Origin: Thaumasiovibrio sp043421945
Lineage (GTDB): Bacteria; Pseudomonadota; Gammaproteobacteria; Enterobacterales; Vibrionaceae
NCBI GenBank assembly: GCA_043421945.1
Contig: JBHOGO010000055.1
Coordinates: forward strand, 1 to 31,728
Length of the DNA stretch: 31,728 bases
Direction of reading: 5' to 3'
Shown here one piece after another: positions 1 to 7,489 of the stretch. Below the pieces are notes generated by a model, which searched no databases, was not told the DNA's origin, and worked only from the letters and a program-made list of their open reading frames with translations. A program made the position numbers and the translations under genes. The number at the start of each line of letters is the position of its first letter. The first letter of the stretch is position 1.

Positions 1-558
1 CGCTGGTTCACTGGCGTCTCGAATAAATGATAATTTTCAGGTGCTCAAACACGCATCTTCAAGTTAATTGGGTATATACAACTTTAACAGTACACCTACT
101 TTTTCGGTCTTGAAGTACTTTAATCTTTTAGTCGAGTTTATTGATGGATCATGCAGATGATTAGTCTGTTATTTTTGAATTTTATTTTGGATGACGCTGT
201 TATTGACTTTTCTATGACTAGATTTTTGAAGAGGGAATTAATTTCTACAGCAACGGAAATTGCGATGGAATTCGTTTGAGGCTTGAATTTACTTGATGTT
301 ATTTCAGCTATTTTTGAACCGTAAGCACGTTATTGTTTCTTGCAAAAAGATTAACAGTAGTCGGAATTATTGATGTTTATTGGTGAGTAAGGTTATTTAC
401 GAAAGTATGTGGAGAGGATATCTCGGTATCACTATTTGGTTACAGGTTGTTTGAGAGGCGACGAAAGGAGTTATAAGTGTGCAATGAGTAACTACAAACT
501 AAGTAAATCGTAAAGGAATCGAAGGGAAGTAATGCAAGGAATTGTATTAAATAAAGAT
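1..558. other. Intergenic stretch, no gene seen
   Basis: AT-rich sequence with stop codons in all frames. I see no credible coding region, tRNA or rRNA and no clear repeat. It may contain the 3' flank or promoter of a gene outside the window. Confidence 0.5.
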
Positions 559-613
559 AAACCTTACCACAACATGGCTGTTCAACACAGCCATGATATA
601 TGTGGTAAGGTTT
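559..613. terminator. Bidirectional hairpin terminator after the dehydrogenase
   Basis: A perfect 13-bp inverted repeat (AAACCTTACCACA at 559-571, TGTGGTAAGGTTT at 601-613) encloses a second 8-bp stem (ATGGCTGT 574-581, ACAGCCAT 587-594). It lies 7 bases past the stop of the minus-strand dehydrogenase. On that strand it is followed by a T-rich run, as expected of a rho-independent terminator. Confidence 0.75.
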
Positions 614-620
614 GTTCGAA

Positions 621-1502
621 TTACTTCTCTAGTTTAGCGAAGTAGTCGAAGATTACTGGTACATCGTTGTTACCAAGGCCAGCGTCAACAGCCGCTTGTA
701 GGCTTGTCGCAGTACCTTGAGCAATTAGAGACTCAGTACCTAGCTCTTCACAAAGAGCAAGGAAGTAACCAAGGTCTTTGTTTGCGTTAGCAACAGAGAA
801 ACCTAGTTTTTCTTCGCCGTCTACAGCGTAGAACTTACAGAACTGCATGAACGGAGAGTTCGAAGGACCAGCTGACATGATGTCAAACAGTTGCTGACCG
901 TCAACACCAGCGCGTTGAGCAACAGCGAATGCTTGAGACATAGTTGCAACAGTAGTCATACCCATGAAGTTGTTCACAAGCTTAGTAACGTGACCAGAAC
1001 CTAGAGCACCTAGGTGGAATACGTTTTCGCCTTGCTCTTCAAGAACAGGTTTAACTTTGTTGAAAGTTTCCATGTCGCCAGCAGCCATGATGTTCAGAAG
1101 ACCATCTTTAGCGTGTGCAGGAGTACGACCTAGAGGAGCATCGATCATACCAGCGCCTTTAGCAGCTAGGTCAGCACCGATTTTCTTAGTAGAAGCTGGG
1201 ATAGAAGTACCGAAGTCAACTAGTACAGCGCCTTCTTTAATACCAGCTAGAACACCGTCTTCACCGTAAACGATTTTTTCAACAACTGCAGACGTTGTTA
1301 GACAAAATTGAACGATGTCACTTGCTGCAGCTAGTTCTTTAGCTGAAGTGAAAGCTGTAGCATTACCACGATCAGTAACACGAGCAACAGCATCAGCGTT
1401 AAGATCCATTACATTTACGTGGTAACCACGAGTTTGTAGGTTCTCAACCATGTTGCCGCCCATAAGGCCAAGGCCAATGAAACCAATTACTGGTTTGGTC
1501 AT
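621..1502 (-). CDS. NAD(P)-dependent beta-hydroxyacid dehydrogenase (GarR/YihU/3-HIBDH family)
   Basis: A 293-residue cytosolic dehydrogenase of the 3-hydroxyisobutyrate / tartronate-semialdehyde reductase family, which reduces small semialdehydes or oxidises beta-hydroxyacids. The N-terminal Rossmann motif GFIGLGLMGGNM spans residues 7-18. The substrate loop DAPLGRTPAHAKDG is at 121-134. The catalytic lysine is K174 in the segment GHVTKLVNN. The length is typical. A good Shine-Dalgarno (TAGGAG) sits before the ATG. The substrate loop reads GRT rather than the SGG usual in GarR, which resembles E. coli YihU (3-sulfolactaldehyde reductase). R126 and N177 align with YihU sulfonate-contact residues as I remember them, but the third contact (Ser) is Gly181. 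The exact substrate is therefore open. It is monocistronic, ends at the hairpin at 559-613, and is divergent from lhgO. Confidence 0.85.
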   Translation of the reverse strand: MTKPVIGFIGLGLMGGNMVENLQTRGYHVNVMDLNADAVARVTDRGNATAFTSAKELAAASDIVQFCLTTSAVVEKIVYGEDGVLAGIKEGAVLVDFGTSIPASTKKIGADLAAKGAGMIDAPLGRTPAHAKDGLLNIMAAGDMETFNKVKPVLEEQGENVFHLGALGSGHVTKLVNNFMGMTTVATMSQAFAVAQRAGVDGQQLFDIMSAGPSNSPFMQFCKFYAVDGEEKLGFSVANANKDLGYFLALCEELGTESLIAQGTATSLQAAVDAGLGNNDVPVIFDYFAKLEK

Positions 1503-2069
1503 ATCTAGCTCCTAAATATAAATATTATTGTATGACTATATGGGCCTAAATATATACCGATTCAAAAACTAATGCAATTGTAGAGTGCTCTGAAACTATC
1601 ACTTAGCTTCAAATATTTGATCTGTGATTGAATTTCAGCGTTTAACCTGTCTAAATCTCGAACTTTCTTAGATGTAAAGGTAACCAGCCTGAGATGAGTA
1701 TAGTGAAATTCACTAATCTCGTAATGATACTTTTAGCGATGTTACCCAGATATAGTCACTCTGGGTCAGCATAGGCAAAATCAGAGTGAAAAATAATGAA
1801 TACTGATCAGTTGATTACGATGTTATGTGCCATGAGTTGCAATGCGGTAAAGATGGTACACCTTTATATAGAGTAAAAAAGCGATCTCACACGATGTATT
1901 AGTAAGTGCCTGTGGCATTCGAAATATTCAGGCTAAGCATGGAAAAGCTATTTGTCGTCACATCGCCAGTTGGCTTAGTGCGATATGCTATTGAGAGTGT
2001 TCGATTTGTACTATGAAACAAAGGAATAGTGAATAGGATCACCGTGTGGATCGGTGACAGGAGGTTGCA
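1503..2069. promoter_or_regulatory. 567-bp divergent intergenic region with several inverted repeats
   Basis: Holds the promoters of the dehydrogenase (minus) and lhgO (plus). Visible structure: a 15-bp perfect palindrome TAGTGAAATTCACTA (1701-1715); ACCCAGA (1744-1750) pairing with TCTGGGT (1760-1766); and TCACTCTG (1756-1763) pairing with CAGAGTGA (1782-1789). The last two hairpins share bases 1760-1763 and so are mutually exclusive. A 26-codon frame starts at ATG 1797 but has no convincing ribosome site and no recognisable product. A 6-bp stem (TCACCG 2039-2044, CGGTGA 2052-2057) sits directly in front of the lhgO Shine-Dalgarno. Confidence 0.45.
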
Positions 2070-2072
2070 TTG
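2059..2072 (+). promoter_or_regulatory. Strong Shine-Dalgarno fixing a TTG start for lhgO
   Basis: AGGAGG at 2059-2064 is followed after 5 bases by TTG at 2070. No ATG or GTG lies nearby in frame, and the protein begins in register with the family from this codon. A TTG start is therefore the best choice. Confidence 0.75.
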
Positions 2073-3269
2073 AAGAAAACTGCGGACATTTTAGTCGTTG
2101 GTGCTGGTATTGTCGGCCTGTCGACGGCAAGGGAAATACAAACCCAATATCCAGATCTTTCGGTTATTGTTGTTGATGCGGAGAAAGGGCCTGCGATGCA
2201 TCAGACTGGGCATAATAGCGGCGTCATTCATGCCGGTGTTTATTATACTCCTGGTAGTAAAAAAGCGGAATTTTGTAAACAAGGCAACAAAGATATAAAA
2301 AGTTACTGTGATGAGAAGTCAATAAAGTATTTTGAATGCGGAAAACTACTGGTTGCTACGAACGAAGATGAGTATGCGCGTCTTGATGGTTTAGCAGATA
2401 GAGCGGCTAAAAACAGTATACACATTGAGTGTCTTAATGCCTTCGACCTCCATCAGTTTGAGCCAAATATTGTTGGTGAAGGTGCTATTTTTGTACCGAG
2501 TACGGGTATTGTGAACTATGCAATCGTCGCTGAACAAATCGCAAAAGACATATTGAATAATGGTGGAAGTATTTATTATGGGCAACCACTAACGGCGATC
2601 AATGAAGACGAAGGTGGGGTGACATGTCAATGCGGAGGTCTGACGATTTCTGCAGGAAAGTTAGTCGCGTGTGCAGGGATAAACTCTGATAAGGTCGTTG
2701 CCATGCTTGGGCATGAACCCAATTTTCAAATGGTCCCATTTCGGGGGGAGTATTATCGGCTACCTGATCGACATCGACAGCTAGTACGTCATTTAATCTA
2801 TCCAGTTCCTGACCCAAACTTGCCTTTTTTAGGGGTTCACCTGACCCGTATGATCGATGGTGAGGTAACTGTCGGTCCAAATGCAGTCGTTAACTTCTCA
2901 CGGGATGGCTATGCTCGTTGGGCGTTTAGTTTTAATGATAGTCTTGAGATGTTTGGTTATAAGGGCTTCCAGCATTTGATTAAAAACCATTGGCAATCTG
3001 CACTCCAAGAGTTAAAAAACAGTGTTTGGAAGCGGGGGTATCTAGAGCAAGTTCAAAAGTATTGCCCTGATCTTACCCTTGATGATTTAGAGCCGCACCC
3101 AGCAGGTATTCGCGCGCAAGCTGTTGGTGAACAAGGCGAGCTAATTGACGATTTTCTTTTTCATCATACTCCTCATTCTGTTGTGGTTTGCAATGCACCT
3201 TCACCAGCAGCGACATCCTGCTTTCCCATTGCTCGTTATATTGTCAGTCAGTTAGAAATCACAGCATAG
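2070..3269 (+). CDS. lhgO: L-2-hydroxyglutarate oxidase/dehydrogenase LhgO
   Basis: FAD-dependent enzyme that oxidises L-2-hydroxyglutarate to 2-oxoglutarate, passing electrons to the respiratory chain at the inner membrane. The 399 residues open with the dinucleotide-binding motif VVGAGIVGLSTA (9-20). The family block HQTGHNSGVIHAGVYYTPGS follows at about 44-63. Further blocks are PFRGEYYRL, IYPVPDPNLPFLGVHLTRM, VTVGPNAV and the C-terminal CNAPSPAATS. All of these match E. coli LhgO as I know it. It is about 20 residues shorter than the E. coli protein at the C-terminus. The start is TTG with a strong ribosome site. It is followed by a weak hairpin (3283-3307) and then the UPF0178 gene, so the two may be partly co-transcribed. 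Confidence 0.93.
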   Translation: MKKTADILVVGAGIVGLSTAREIQTQYPDLSVIVVDAEKGPAMHQTGHNSGVIHAGVYYTPGSKKAEFCKQGNKDIKSYCDEKSIKYFECGKLLVATNEDEYARLDGLADRAAKNSIHIECLNAFDLHQFEPNIVGEGAIFVPSTGIVNYAIVAEQIAKDILNNGGSIYYGQPLTAINEDEGGVTCQCGGLTISAGKLVACAGINSDKVVAMLGHEPNFQMVPFRGEYYRLPDRHRQLVRHLIYPVPDPNLPFLGVHLTRMIDGEVTVGPNAVVNFSRDGYARWAFSFNDSLEMFGYKGFQHLIKNHWQSALQELKNSVWKRGYLEQVQKYCPDLTLDDLEPHPAGIRAQAVGEQGELIDDFLFHHTPHSVVVCNAPSPAATSCFPIARYIVSQLEITA

Positions 3270-3282
3270 TCGGTGTGGGAAG

Positions 3283-3310
3283 GAGAGAGAATATGTCTTT
3301 CTCTCTCTTT
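3283..3310 (+). terminator. Possible weak terminator or processing hairpin after lhgO
   Basis: GAGAGAGAA (3283-3291) pairs with TTCTCTCTC (3299-3307) across a 7-base loop and is followed by TTT. The stem is purine/pyrimidine biased and the T-run is short, so it may only attenuate read-through. Confidence 0.35.
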
Positions 3311-3367
3311 CATTTTACTGGTAGCATGTGGCTATTATCGATGAATGAAAGTAAAAAGCAGGAGCTT

Positions 3368-3832
3368 ATGTCGTTAACAATTTGGGTTGATGCTGATGCG
3401 TGCCCTAACCCTATTAAAGCAATTCTTTTTCGTGCTGCCGAACGTAAGCAGATTCCATTGGTATTGGTCGCTAACCATCATATTAATGTCCCGCCTTCGC
3501 CATATATCCGTACATTGCGTGTCGAGTCTGGTTTTGATGTTGCCGATGATACCATTGTAGAAAAGCTACAAGCGGGTGATATGGTTATTACGTCGGATAT
3601 CCCACTCGCTAATGACGCGATTGATAAAGGGGCTGCTGTATTGACTCCCCGTGGCGAAGTCATGGATAAATCAAATATAAAGCAGCGATTACAAATTCGT
3701 GATTTTATGGATACGATGCGTAGTAGTGGTGTACAAACGGGTGGGCCAAGTGCACTGAATCAAGCTGATAAAATGGCATTTGGAAATCAGTTAGATGCCT
3801 GGTTGCAAAAAAATATTCAAAAAAGTAGCTAA
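3368..3832 (+). CDS. yaiI: UPF0178 (DUF188) family protein, YaiI/YqxD-like
   Basis: A 154-residue cytosolic protein of the conserved DUF188/UPF0178 family. Its fold resembles PIN-type nucleases, but no activity is established. Visible family features are the N-terminal IWVDADACPNPIK (residues 4-16), the central VITSDIPLANDAIDKGA with acidic residues, LTPRGEVMDKSNI, and the C-terminal TGGPSALNQADKMAFGNQLD. The frame is open further upstream, as far as 3188 inside lhgO. I chose ATG 3368 because AGGAG (3360-3364) precedes it and because the family starts with the short MxLTIWVDADACP leader. It lies 98 bases after lhgO. Confidence 0.88.
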   Translation: MSLTIWVDADACPNPIKAILFRAAERKQIPLVLVANHHINVPPSPYIRTLRVESGFDVADDTIVEKLQAGDMVITSDIPLANDAIDKGAAVLTPRGEVMDKSNIKQRLQIRDFMDTMRSSGVQTGGPSALNQADKMAFGNQLDAWLQKNIQKSS

Positions 3833-3879
3833 AAGAGGTCGAATAAGGCAGGAAAAATGTGATCTTTTACGTTCACAGC

Positions 3880-3908
3880 CTGACTTTACGCCAAGGTTTA
3901 CGTATAAT
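3880..3908 (+). promoter_or_regulatory. Sigma70-type promoter of cvfB
   Basis: CTGACT (3880-3885, 4/6 to TTGACA), a 17-base spacer and a perfect TATAAT (3903-3908). Transcription would begin near 3915, which supports the downstream ATG at 3946 over the longer frame that opens at 3859. Confidence 0.6.
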
Positions 3909-3945
3909 CCGCGCTCTTGCGAAACAACACAAAGAGAATATCACC

Positions 3946-4782
3946 ATGATCAAAATCGGTCAGCATAACCGCCTTCGCGTTTCTAAATTGGTAGACTTCG
4001 GCCTCTTCTTGGATGGTGGCGAGGATATTGGCAATATTTTACTACCAAAAAAATATGCGCCAACAGATGCTGAAATTGGTGATGTATTAGAAGTTTTCAT
4101 CTATTTTGATTCGCAAGACGAAATTATTGCGACAACTCAAACACCATTAGCTAGTGTTGGAGAATTTGCCCTATTGAAAGTTGTCGGTGTTAACAGCATT
4201 GGTGCTTTTGTCGATTGGGGGCTAGATAAAGACTTGCTCATTCCATTTAGTGAGCAACGCTGTCGCCTAGAAGAAGGCAAGTCAACGCTGGTACGCTTGT
4301 ATACGGATCGCGCATCTGGTCGTATTGTTGGTACAAGCAAGTTCAATAAATTCTTGGACACAACACCTGCGACCTATAAACGTGGTGAGCAAGTGGAGAT
4401 TCAAATCGCAGAGGTGACCGATCTTGGCTTTAAGGCCATTATTAATCATCAACACTGGGGTTTGATCTTTAAGACAGAGTCGTTTGGTAAGCTATTTATC
4501 GGTAAGCGCCTAAAGGCTTTCGTAAAAAATGTTCGCCCAGATGGAAAGATTGATCTCTCACTGCAAAAGTTAGGTAAAGGGAAGGTTGATGACCTTTCTG
4601 ATAAGGTTTTGCAAACGTTAGAACGTAAAGGCGGTTACATTCCTCTAAGTGATAAATCGTCTCCAGAAGCGATTTTTCAAGAGTTTAGAACCAGTAAAGC
4701 AACATTCAAAAAAACAATTGGTGGCCTGTACAAACAGGGACTTATTTTGATTGAACGCGATGGTATTCGATTAAACGTTTAG
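3946..4782 (+). CDS. cvfB: S1 RNA-binding protein, CvfB/YitL family
   Basis: A 278-residue cytosolic RNA-binding protein of the CvfB family, which has S1-type OB folds followed by a winged helix. CvfB influences virulence gene expression in Staphylococcus; its role in gammaproteobacteria is not defined. Visible features: an N-terminal OB-like segment (IGQHNRLRVSKLVDFGLFLDGG); a clear S1 repeat with VNSIGAFVDWGLDKDLLIPFSEQ; a second with VTDLGFKAIINHQHWGLIF...KAFVKNVRPDGKIDLSLQ; and a C-terminal winged-helix-like end (FKKTIGGLYKQGLILIERDGIRL). The length matches the family when translation starts at ATG 3946, which also lies just downstream of a good promoter. It converges with moeA on a shared terminator. 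Confidence 0.9.
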   Translation: MIKIGQHNRLRVSKLVDFGLFLDGGEDIGNILLPKKYAPTDAEIGDVLEVFIYFDSQDEIIATTQTPLASVGEFALLKVVGVNSIGAFVDWGLDKDLLIPFSEQRCRLEEGKSTLVRLYTDRASGRIVGTSKFNKFLDTTPATYKRGEQVEIQIAEVTDLGFKAIINHQHWGLIFKTESFGKLFIGKRLKAFVKNVRPDGKIDLSLQKLGKGKVDDLSDKVLQTLERKGGYIPLSDKSSPEAIFQEFRTSKATFKKTIGGLYKQGLILIERDGIRLNV

Positions 4783-4833
4783 TCTTATTTATAATCGACA
4801 CTAAAGTTTTGATACAAAATAAAGATTAATATT

Positions 4834-4865
4834 AACGCCGCAACCATAATGGAAGCGGCGTTTTT
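4834..4865. terminator. Bidirectional terminator between cvfB and moeA
   Basis: AACGCCGC (4834-4841) pairs with GCGGCGTT (4855-4862) around a 13-base loop. T-rich sequence follows on both strands. It lies between the convergent stops at 4782 and 4876. Confidence 0.8.
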
Positions 4866-4875
4866 GATCGCCTTG

Positions 4876-6126
4876 TTAGCTCAGTAAATTGTCAAACAAT
4901 TCAACGGTGACCGTGTCACCAATGTCGACATACCCTCGCTCTCGCTCCAGTACGACAAAGCAATTTGAAGCCGCCATTGAACTAAATGCACCACTGCCTT
5001 GATCACCGGTAGTTGAAACGACGAGTTGGCCAGATTGGTTCGAAAGACGTCCACGTTGAAAATCCAGACGCCCAGGACGTTTTTTGAAAGGCGTTTCTGC
5101 TGTTGCCTGTAGTTGAAGTGTTTGATAAGGCGTACTGTTATTTGATAGCTTTTCCAAAGCTGGGCGGACTAGTTGAGCAAATGTGACAAGCGCAGATACC
5201 GGATTCCCAGGTAATCCACAAAATAGCGTCTCACCAATTTTACCAAAAGCAAATGGCTTACCAGGTTTTATGGCTAGCTTCCAAAATCCGATTTCACCTA
5301 TTTCATCGAGCACCTCTTTGGTATAGTCAGCATCACCTACACTTACCCCTCCTGAAGTAATGATGAGATCCGCTTGGGTAAGGGCTTTCTCAAATGCTAC
5401 CTTTATCGCTGAGGGACTGTCGTTAATAATACCTAGGTCGATAGGGGTGCAATAGCTCTTTTCTAAAAGGCTTGTTATCGTATAACGATTAGAGTCATAA
5501 ATTTCACCAAACTCAAGAGGTTGCCCAAGTGCTTTTAACTCATCACCTGTGGAGAAAAAAGCGACACGGGGTTGTCGAAAGACATTGACGTTTGCAATAC
5601 CTAAACTTGCAAGTAGCGGGGTATGTCGTGGAGATAATCGAGTACCTCTTTCTATTACGATGTCGCCACAACGGATATCGTTTCCTGCGTATCGGACGTT
5701 ATTACCGATAGGTTGTGGTTTATTCAGTGAAATAGAATCTTTACCCTCTGATTTGTCATTCGTTTTGTTGACAGTCACATGCTCTTGCATAATGACAGTG
5801 TTACACCCTTCAGGGAGTGCTGCACCTGTCATTATCCTAATACATTTACCTGATGGGACCATTTCCGTGTAGGGTTGACCAGCAAAAGCGGTGCCAATGA
5901 TCTCAAATTTACTAAGGTCATCATCGTGTTTAAAGGCGTAACCATCCATCGCAGAGTTGTCAAAAGCAGGAACGTTCACAGGAGAGATCAAGTTATCGGC
6001 AATAACAAACCCAAGGGCTTCAGAAAGTGGAAGAGTGTGAGACTCAACAATTGGGTTAATACTTTTAAGTAGTAACGTAAGTCCTTCTTCCAAGCTGATA
6101 AGATCGGGGGTTGAACAGGCATCCAT
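4876..6126 (-). CDS. moeA: Molybdopterin molybdenumtransferase MoeA
   Basis: Inserts molybdate into adenylylated molybdopterin in the last step of molybdenum cofactor synthesis (cytosol). The 416 residues show the MoeA order: an N-terminal region with VPAFDNSAMDGYAF; the FAGQPY / CIRIMTGAALPEGCNTVIMQEH segment; the MPT-binding domain with FFSTGDELKALGQPL, GEIYDSNRY and LIITSGGVSVGDADYTKE; then KPGKPFAFGKIGETLFCGLPGNPVSALV; and the C-terminal beta domain. AAGGAA precedes the ATG. In E. coli moeA is followed by moeB. Here it ends at a terminator and no moeB lies next to it. It is divergent from folE across a 143-bp gap containing repeated CAGGT half-sites. Confidence 0.95.
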   Translation of the reverse strand: MDACSTPDLISLEEGLTLLLKSINPIVESHTLPLSEALGFVIADNLISPVNVPAFDNSAMDGYAFKHDDDLSKFEIIGTAFAGQPYTEMVPSGKCIRIMTGAALPEGCNTVIMQEHVTVNKTNDKSEGKDSISLNKPQPIGNNVRYAGNDIRCGDIVIERGTRLSPRHTPLLASLGIANVNVFRQPRVAFFSTGDELKALGQPLEFGEIYDSNRYTITSLLEKSYCTPIDLGIINDSPSAIKVAFEKALTQADLIITSGGVSVGDADYTKEVLDEIGEIGFWKLAIKPGKPFAFGKIGETLFCGLPGNPVSALVTFAQLVRPALEKLSNNSTPYQTLQLQATAETPFKKRPGRLDFQRGRLSNQSGQLVVSTTGDQGSGAFSSMAASNCFVVLERERGYVDIGDTVTVELFDNLLS

Positions 6127-6161
6127 AGCATTTCCTTACTTTCAAAAGCCGTATTAAATAG

Positions 6162-6189
6162 CAGGTGTAATTTACCTGTAATACAGGTA
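6162..6189. promoter_or_regulatory. Three alternating CAGGT/ACCTG half-sites between moeA and folE
   Basis: CAGGT (6162-6166), ACCTG (6174-6178) and CAGGT (6184-6188) form two overlapping inverted repeats. The second is the 17-bp element TACCTGTAATACAGGTA (6173-6189). The outer two half-sites are 22 bp apart, two helical turns. They lie upstream of both genes, where an operator would act. The regulator is not identified. Confidence 0.45.
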
Positions 6190-6269
6190 TTCTTCGTCAT
6201 TATTTTCAGACCATTTTGGCACTGAATGAGATGTACTGGCAACGTGCATTTAACGCATTGGGAGGTAAA

Positions 6270-6923
6270 ATGCCAGAATTGAGTGAATCAGCAATCAAAG
6301 TTAAGGAAGCGCTTGCGTCGCGCGGCCTTGAAACGCCGATGACTGAAGCGACGTTAGATCGTGCTGATAAAAAAGAGAAGATTGAACATCACATGAGTGA
6401 GATCTTGCAATTGCTTTCGTTAGACTTAAATGATGATAGTTTGGTAGAGACGCCGCGTCGAATTGCTAAGATGTATGTAGATGAAATATTCTCAGGTTTA
6501 GATTATCAAAACTTCCCTAAGATCACCCTTATTGAGAATAAGATGAAGTGTGATGAGATGGTTAGGGTTCAGGATATTACCTTAACAAGCACATGCGAAC
6601 ATCATTTAGTTACCATCGATGGCAAAGCAACGGTTGCCTATATTCCACGCGGAAAGATTATTGGCTTATCCAAGATAAATCGAATTGTAAGATTTTTTGC
6701 TCAACGACCTCAGGTTCAAGAAAGGTTGACTCAGCAAGTACTTGTTGCATTGCAAACGCTATTAGAAAGTGATGATGTTGCTGTCACAATCGACGCTACT
6801 CATTATTGTGTTAAAGCACGTGGGGTACTTGATGCAACGAGCTCTACGACAACGACAGCACTTGGTGGCTTATTCAAGAAAAGTTCGATGACTCGCGCAG
6901 AGTTCTTAAATGGAATTCGTTAA
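6270..6923 (+). CDS. folE: GTP cyclohydrolase I (FolE, type IA)
   Basis: Zinc enzyme that converts GTP to 7,8-dihydroneopterin triphosphate, the first step of folate synthesis; it is cytosolic and decameric in E. coli. With the start at ATG 6270 the protein has 217 residues, close to the family norm. Zinc ligands are visible: C109 and H112 in LTSTCEHHLVTIDG, and C180 in THYCVKARG. The substrate-site segments RGKIIGLSKINRIV and FFAQRPQVQERLT are also present. The frame is open to 6216, but GGAGG (6261-6265) just before 6270 and the family length select the shorter form. A terminator follows at once. Confidence 0.95.
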   Translation: MPELSESAIKVKEALASRGLETPMTEATLDRADKKEKIEHHMSEILQLLSLDLNDDSLVETPRRIAKMYVDEIFSGLDYQNFPKITLIENKMKCDEMVRVQDITLTSTCEHHLVTIDGKATVAYIPRGKIIGLSKINRIVRFFAQRPQVQERLTQQVLVALQTLLESDDVAVTIDATHYCVKARGVLDATSSTTTTALGGLFKKSSMTRAEFLNGIR

Positions 6924-6957
6924 GCAACGAGGCTGAAATCATCGTGCTTACCCTTAT

Positions 6958-6990
6958 AAACCGTCTGTTTTTCAGGCGGTTTTTTATTTT
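6958..6990 (+). terminator. Rho-independent terminator of folE
   Basis: AACCGTCTG (6959-6967) pairs with CAGGCGGTT (6973-6981) with one G-T pair and a 5-base loop, followed by a long T-run. Confidence 0.88.
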
Positions 6991-7489
6991 TATAGCAAGT
7001 AGAAATAAAATCCGAACTAATCTGTTATCGATAAATAGAGACTAAGGCTAGGTATGTTTCATAACTTACCTTATGGGTTGGATAGCTATTATTGCCTTGA
7101 TTGATACTCCTGGGAGAGGGAAGTTATTCTATTAATTCCAATATGTTATACCTAATAACTAAAGAGAATATCTGGTGGTTTGATTTTTGCGTGCTACTTT
7201 ACTGAATTAATGCCTATTTATTTGACCATTGTTTGAACTAAATGTGAAACATTGTGGTGATCATGCAAGAAAGGGATTCTATCATCGTATATATGTGACA
7301 TTAGTCGAGGAGTTGACTCCAAGTAGTGTGGTATTTGTCATAAAAATGATAGTTGAGTTAAATATTTAATAAGAGATTATAACGAAATCATCCTGAATGT
7401 GACCTGTGTTGCGACCTTGAGTTCAACTTGTTAACGTTGAGGCGCAAACAAGGATTTGCTTTATACGAAGAATATTTCAGGGAATAAAA
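6991..7489. other. 500-bp porin upstream region
   Basis: AT-rich and without a gene. It must carry the porin promoter and probably operator sites, but I cannot place a convincing -35/-10 pair. Small features are a 12-bp palindrome GGAGTTGACTCC (7309-7320) and an AGGGA ribosome site at 7479-7483 before ATG 7490. The long upstream region fits a regulated outer-membrane protein gene. Confidence 0.45.

Noticed and set aside
1057..1269. Plus-strand 70-codon frame opposite the dehydrogenase gene
   Set aside because: Entirely antisense to a well-supported gene, with biased Pro/Ala/Ser composition and no ribosome site.
1797..1877. 26-codon frame downstream of the switching hairpins, as a leader peptide or transposase remnant
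   Set aside because: No good ribosome site, no run of regulatory codons and no recognisable homology in any of the three frames.
3188..3367. 60-codon N-terminal extension of the UPF0178 protein into lhgO
   Set aside because: It overlaps lhgO and does not resemble the family. ATG 3368 has its own AGGAG.
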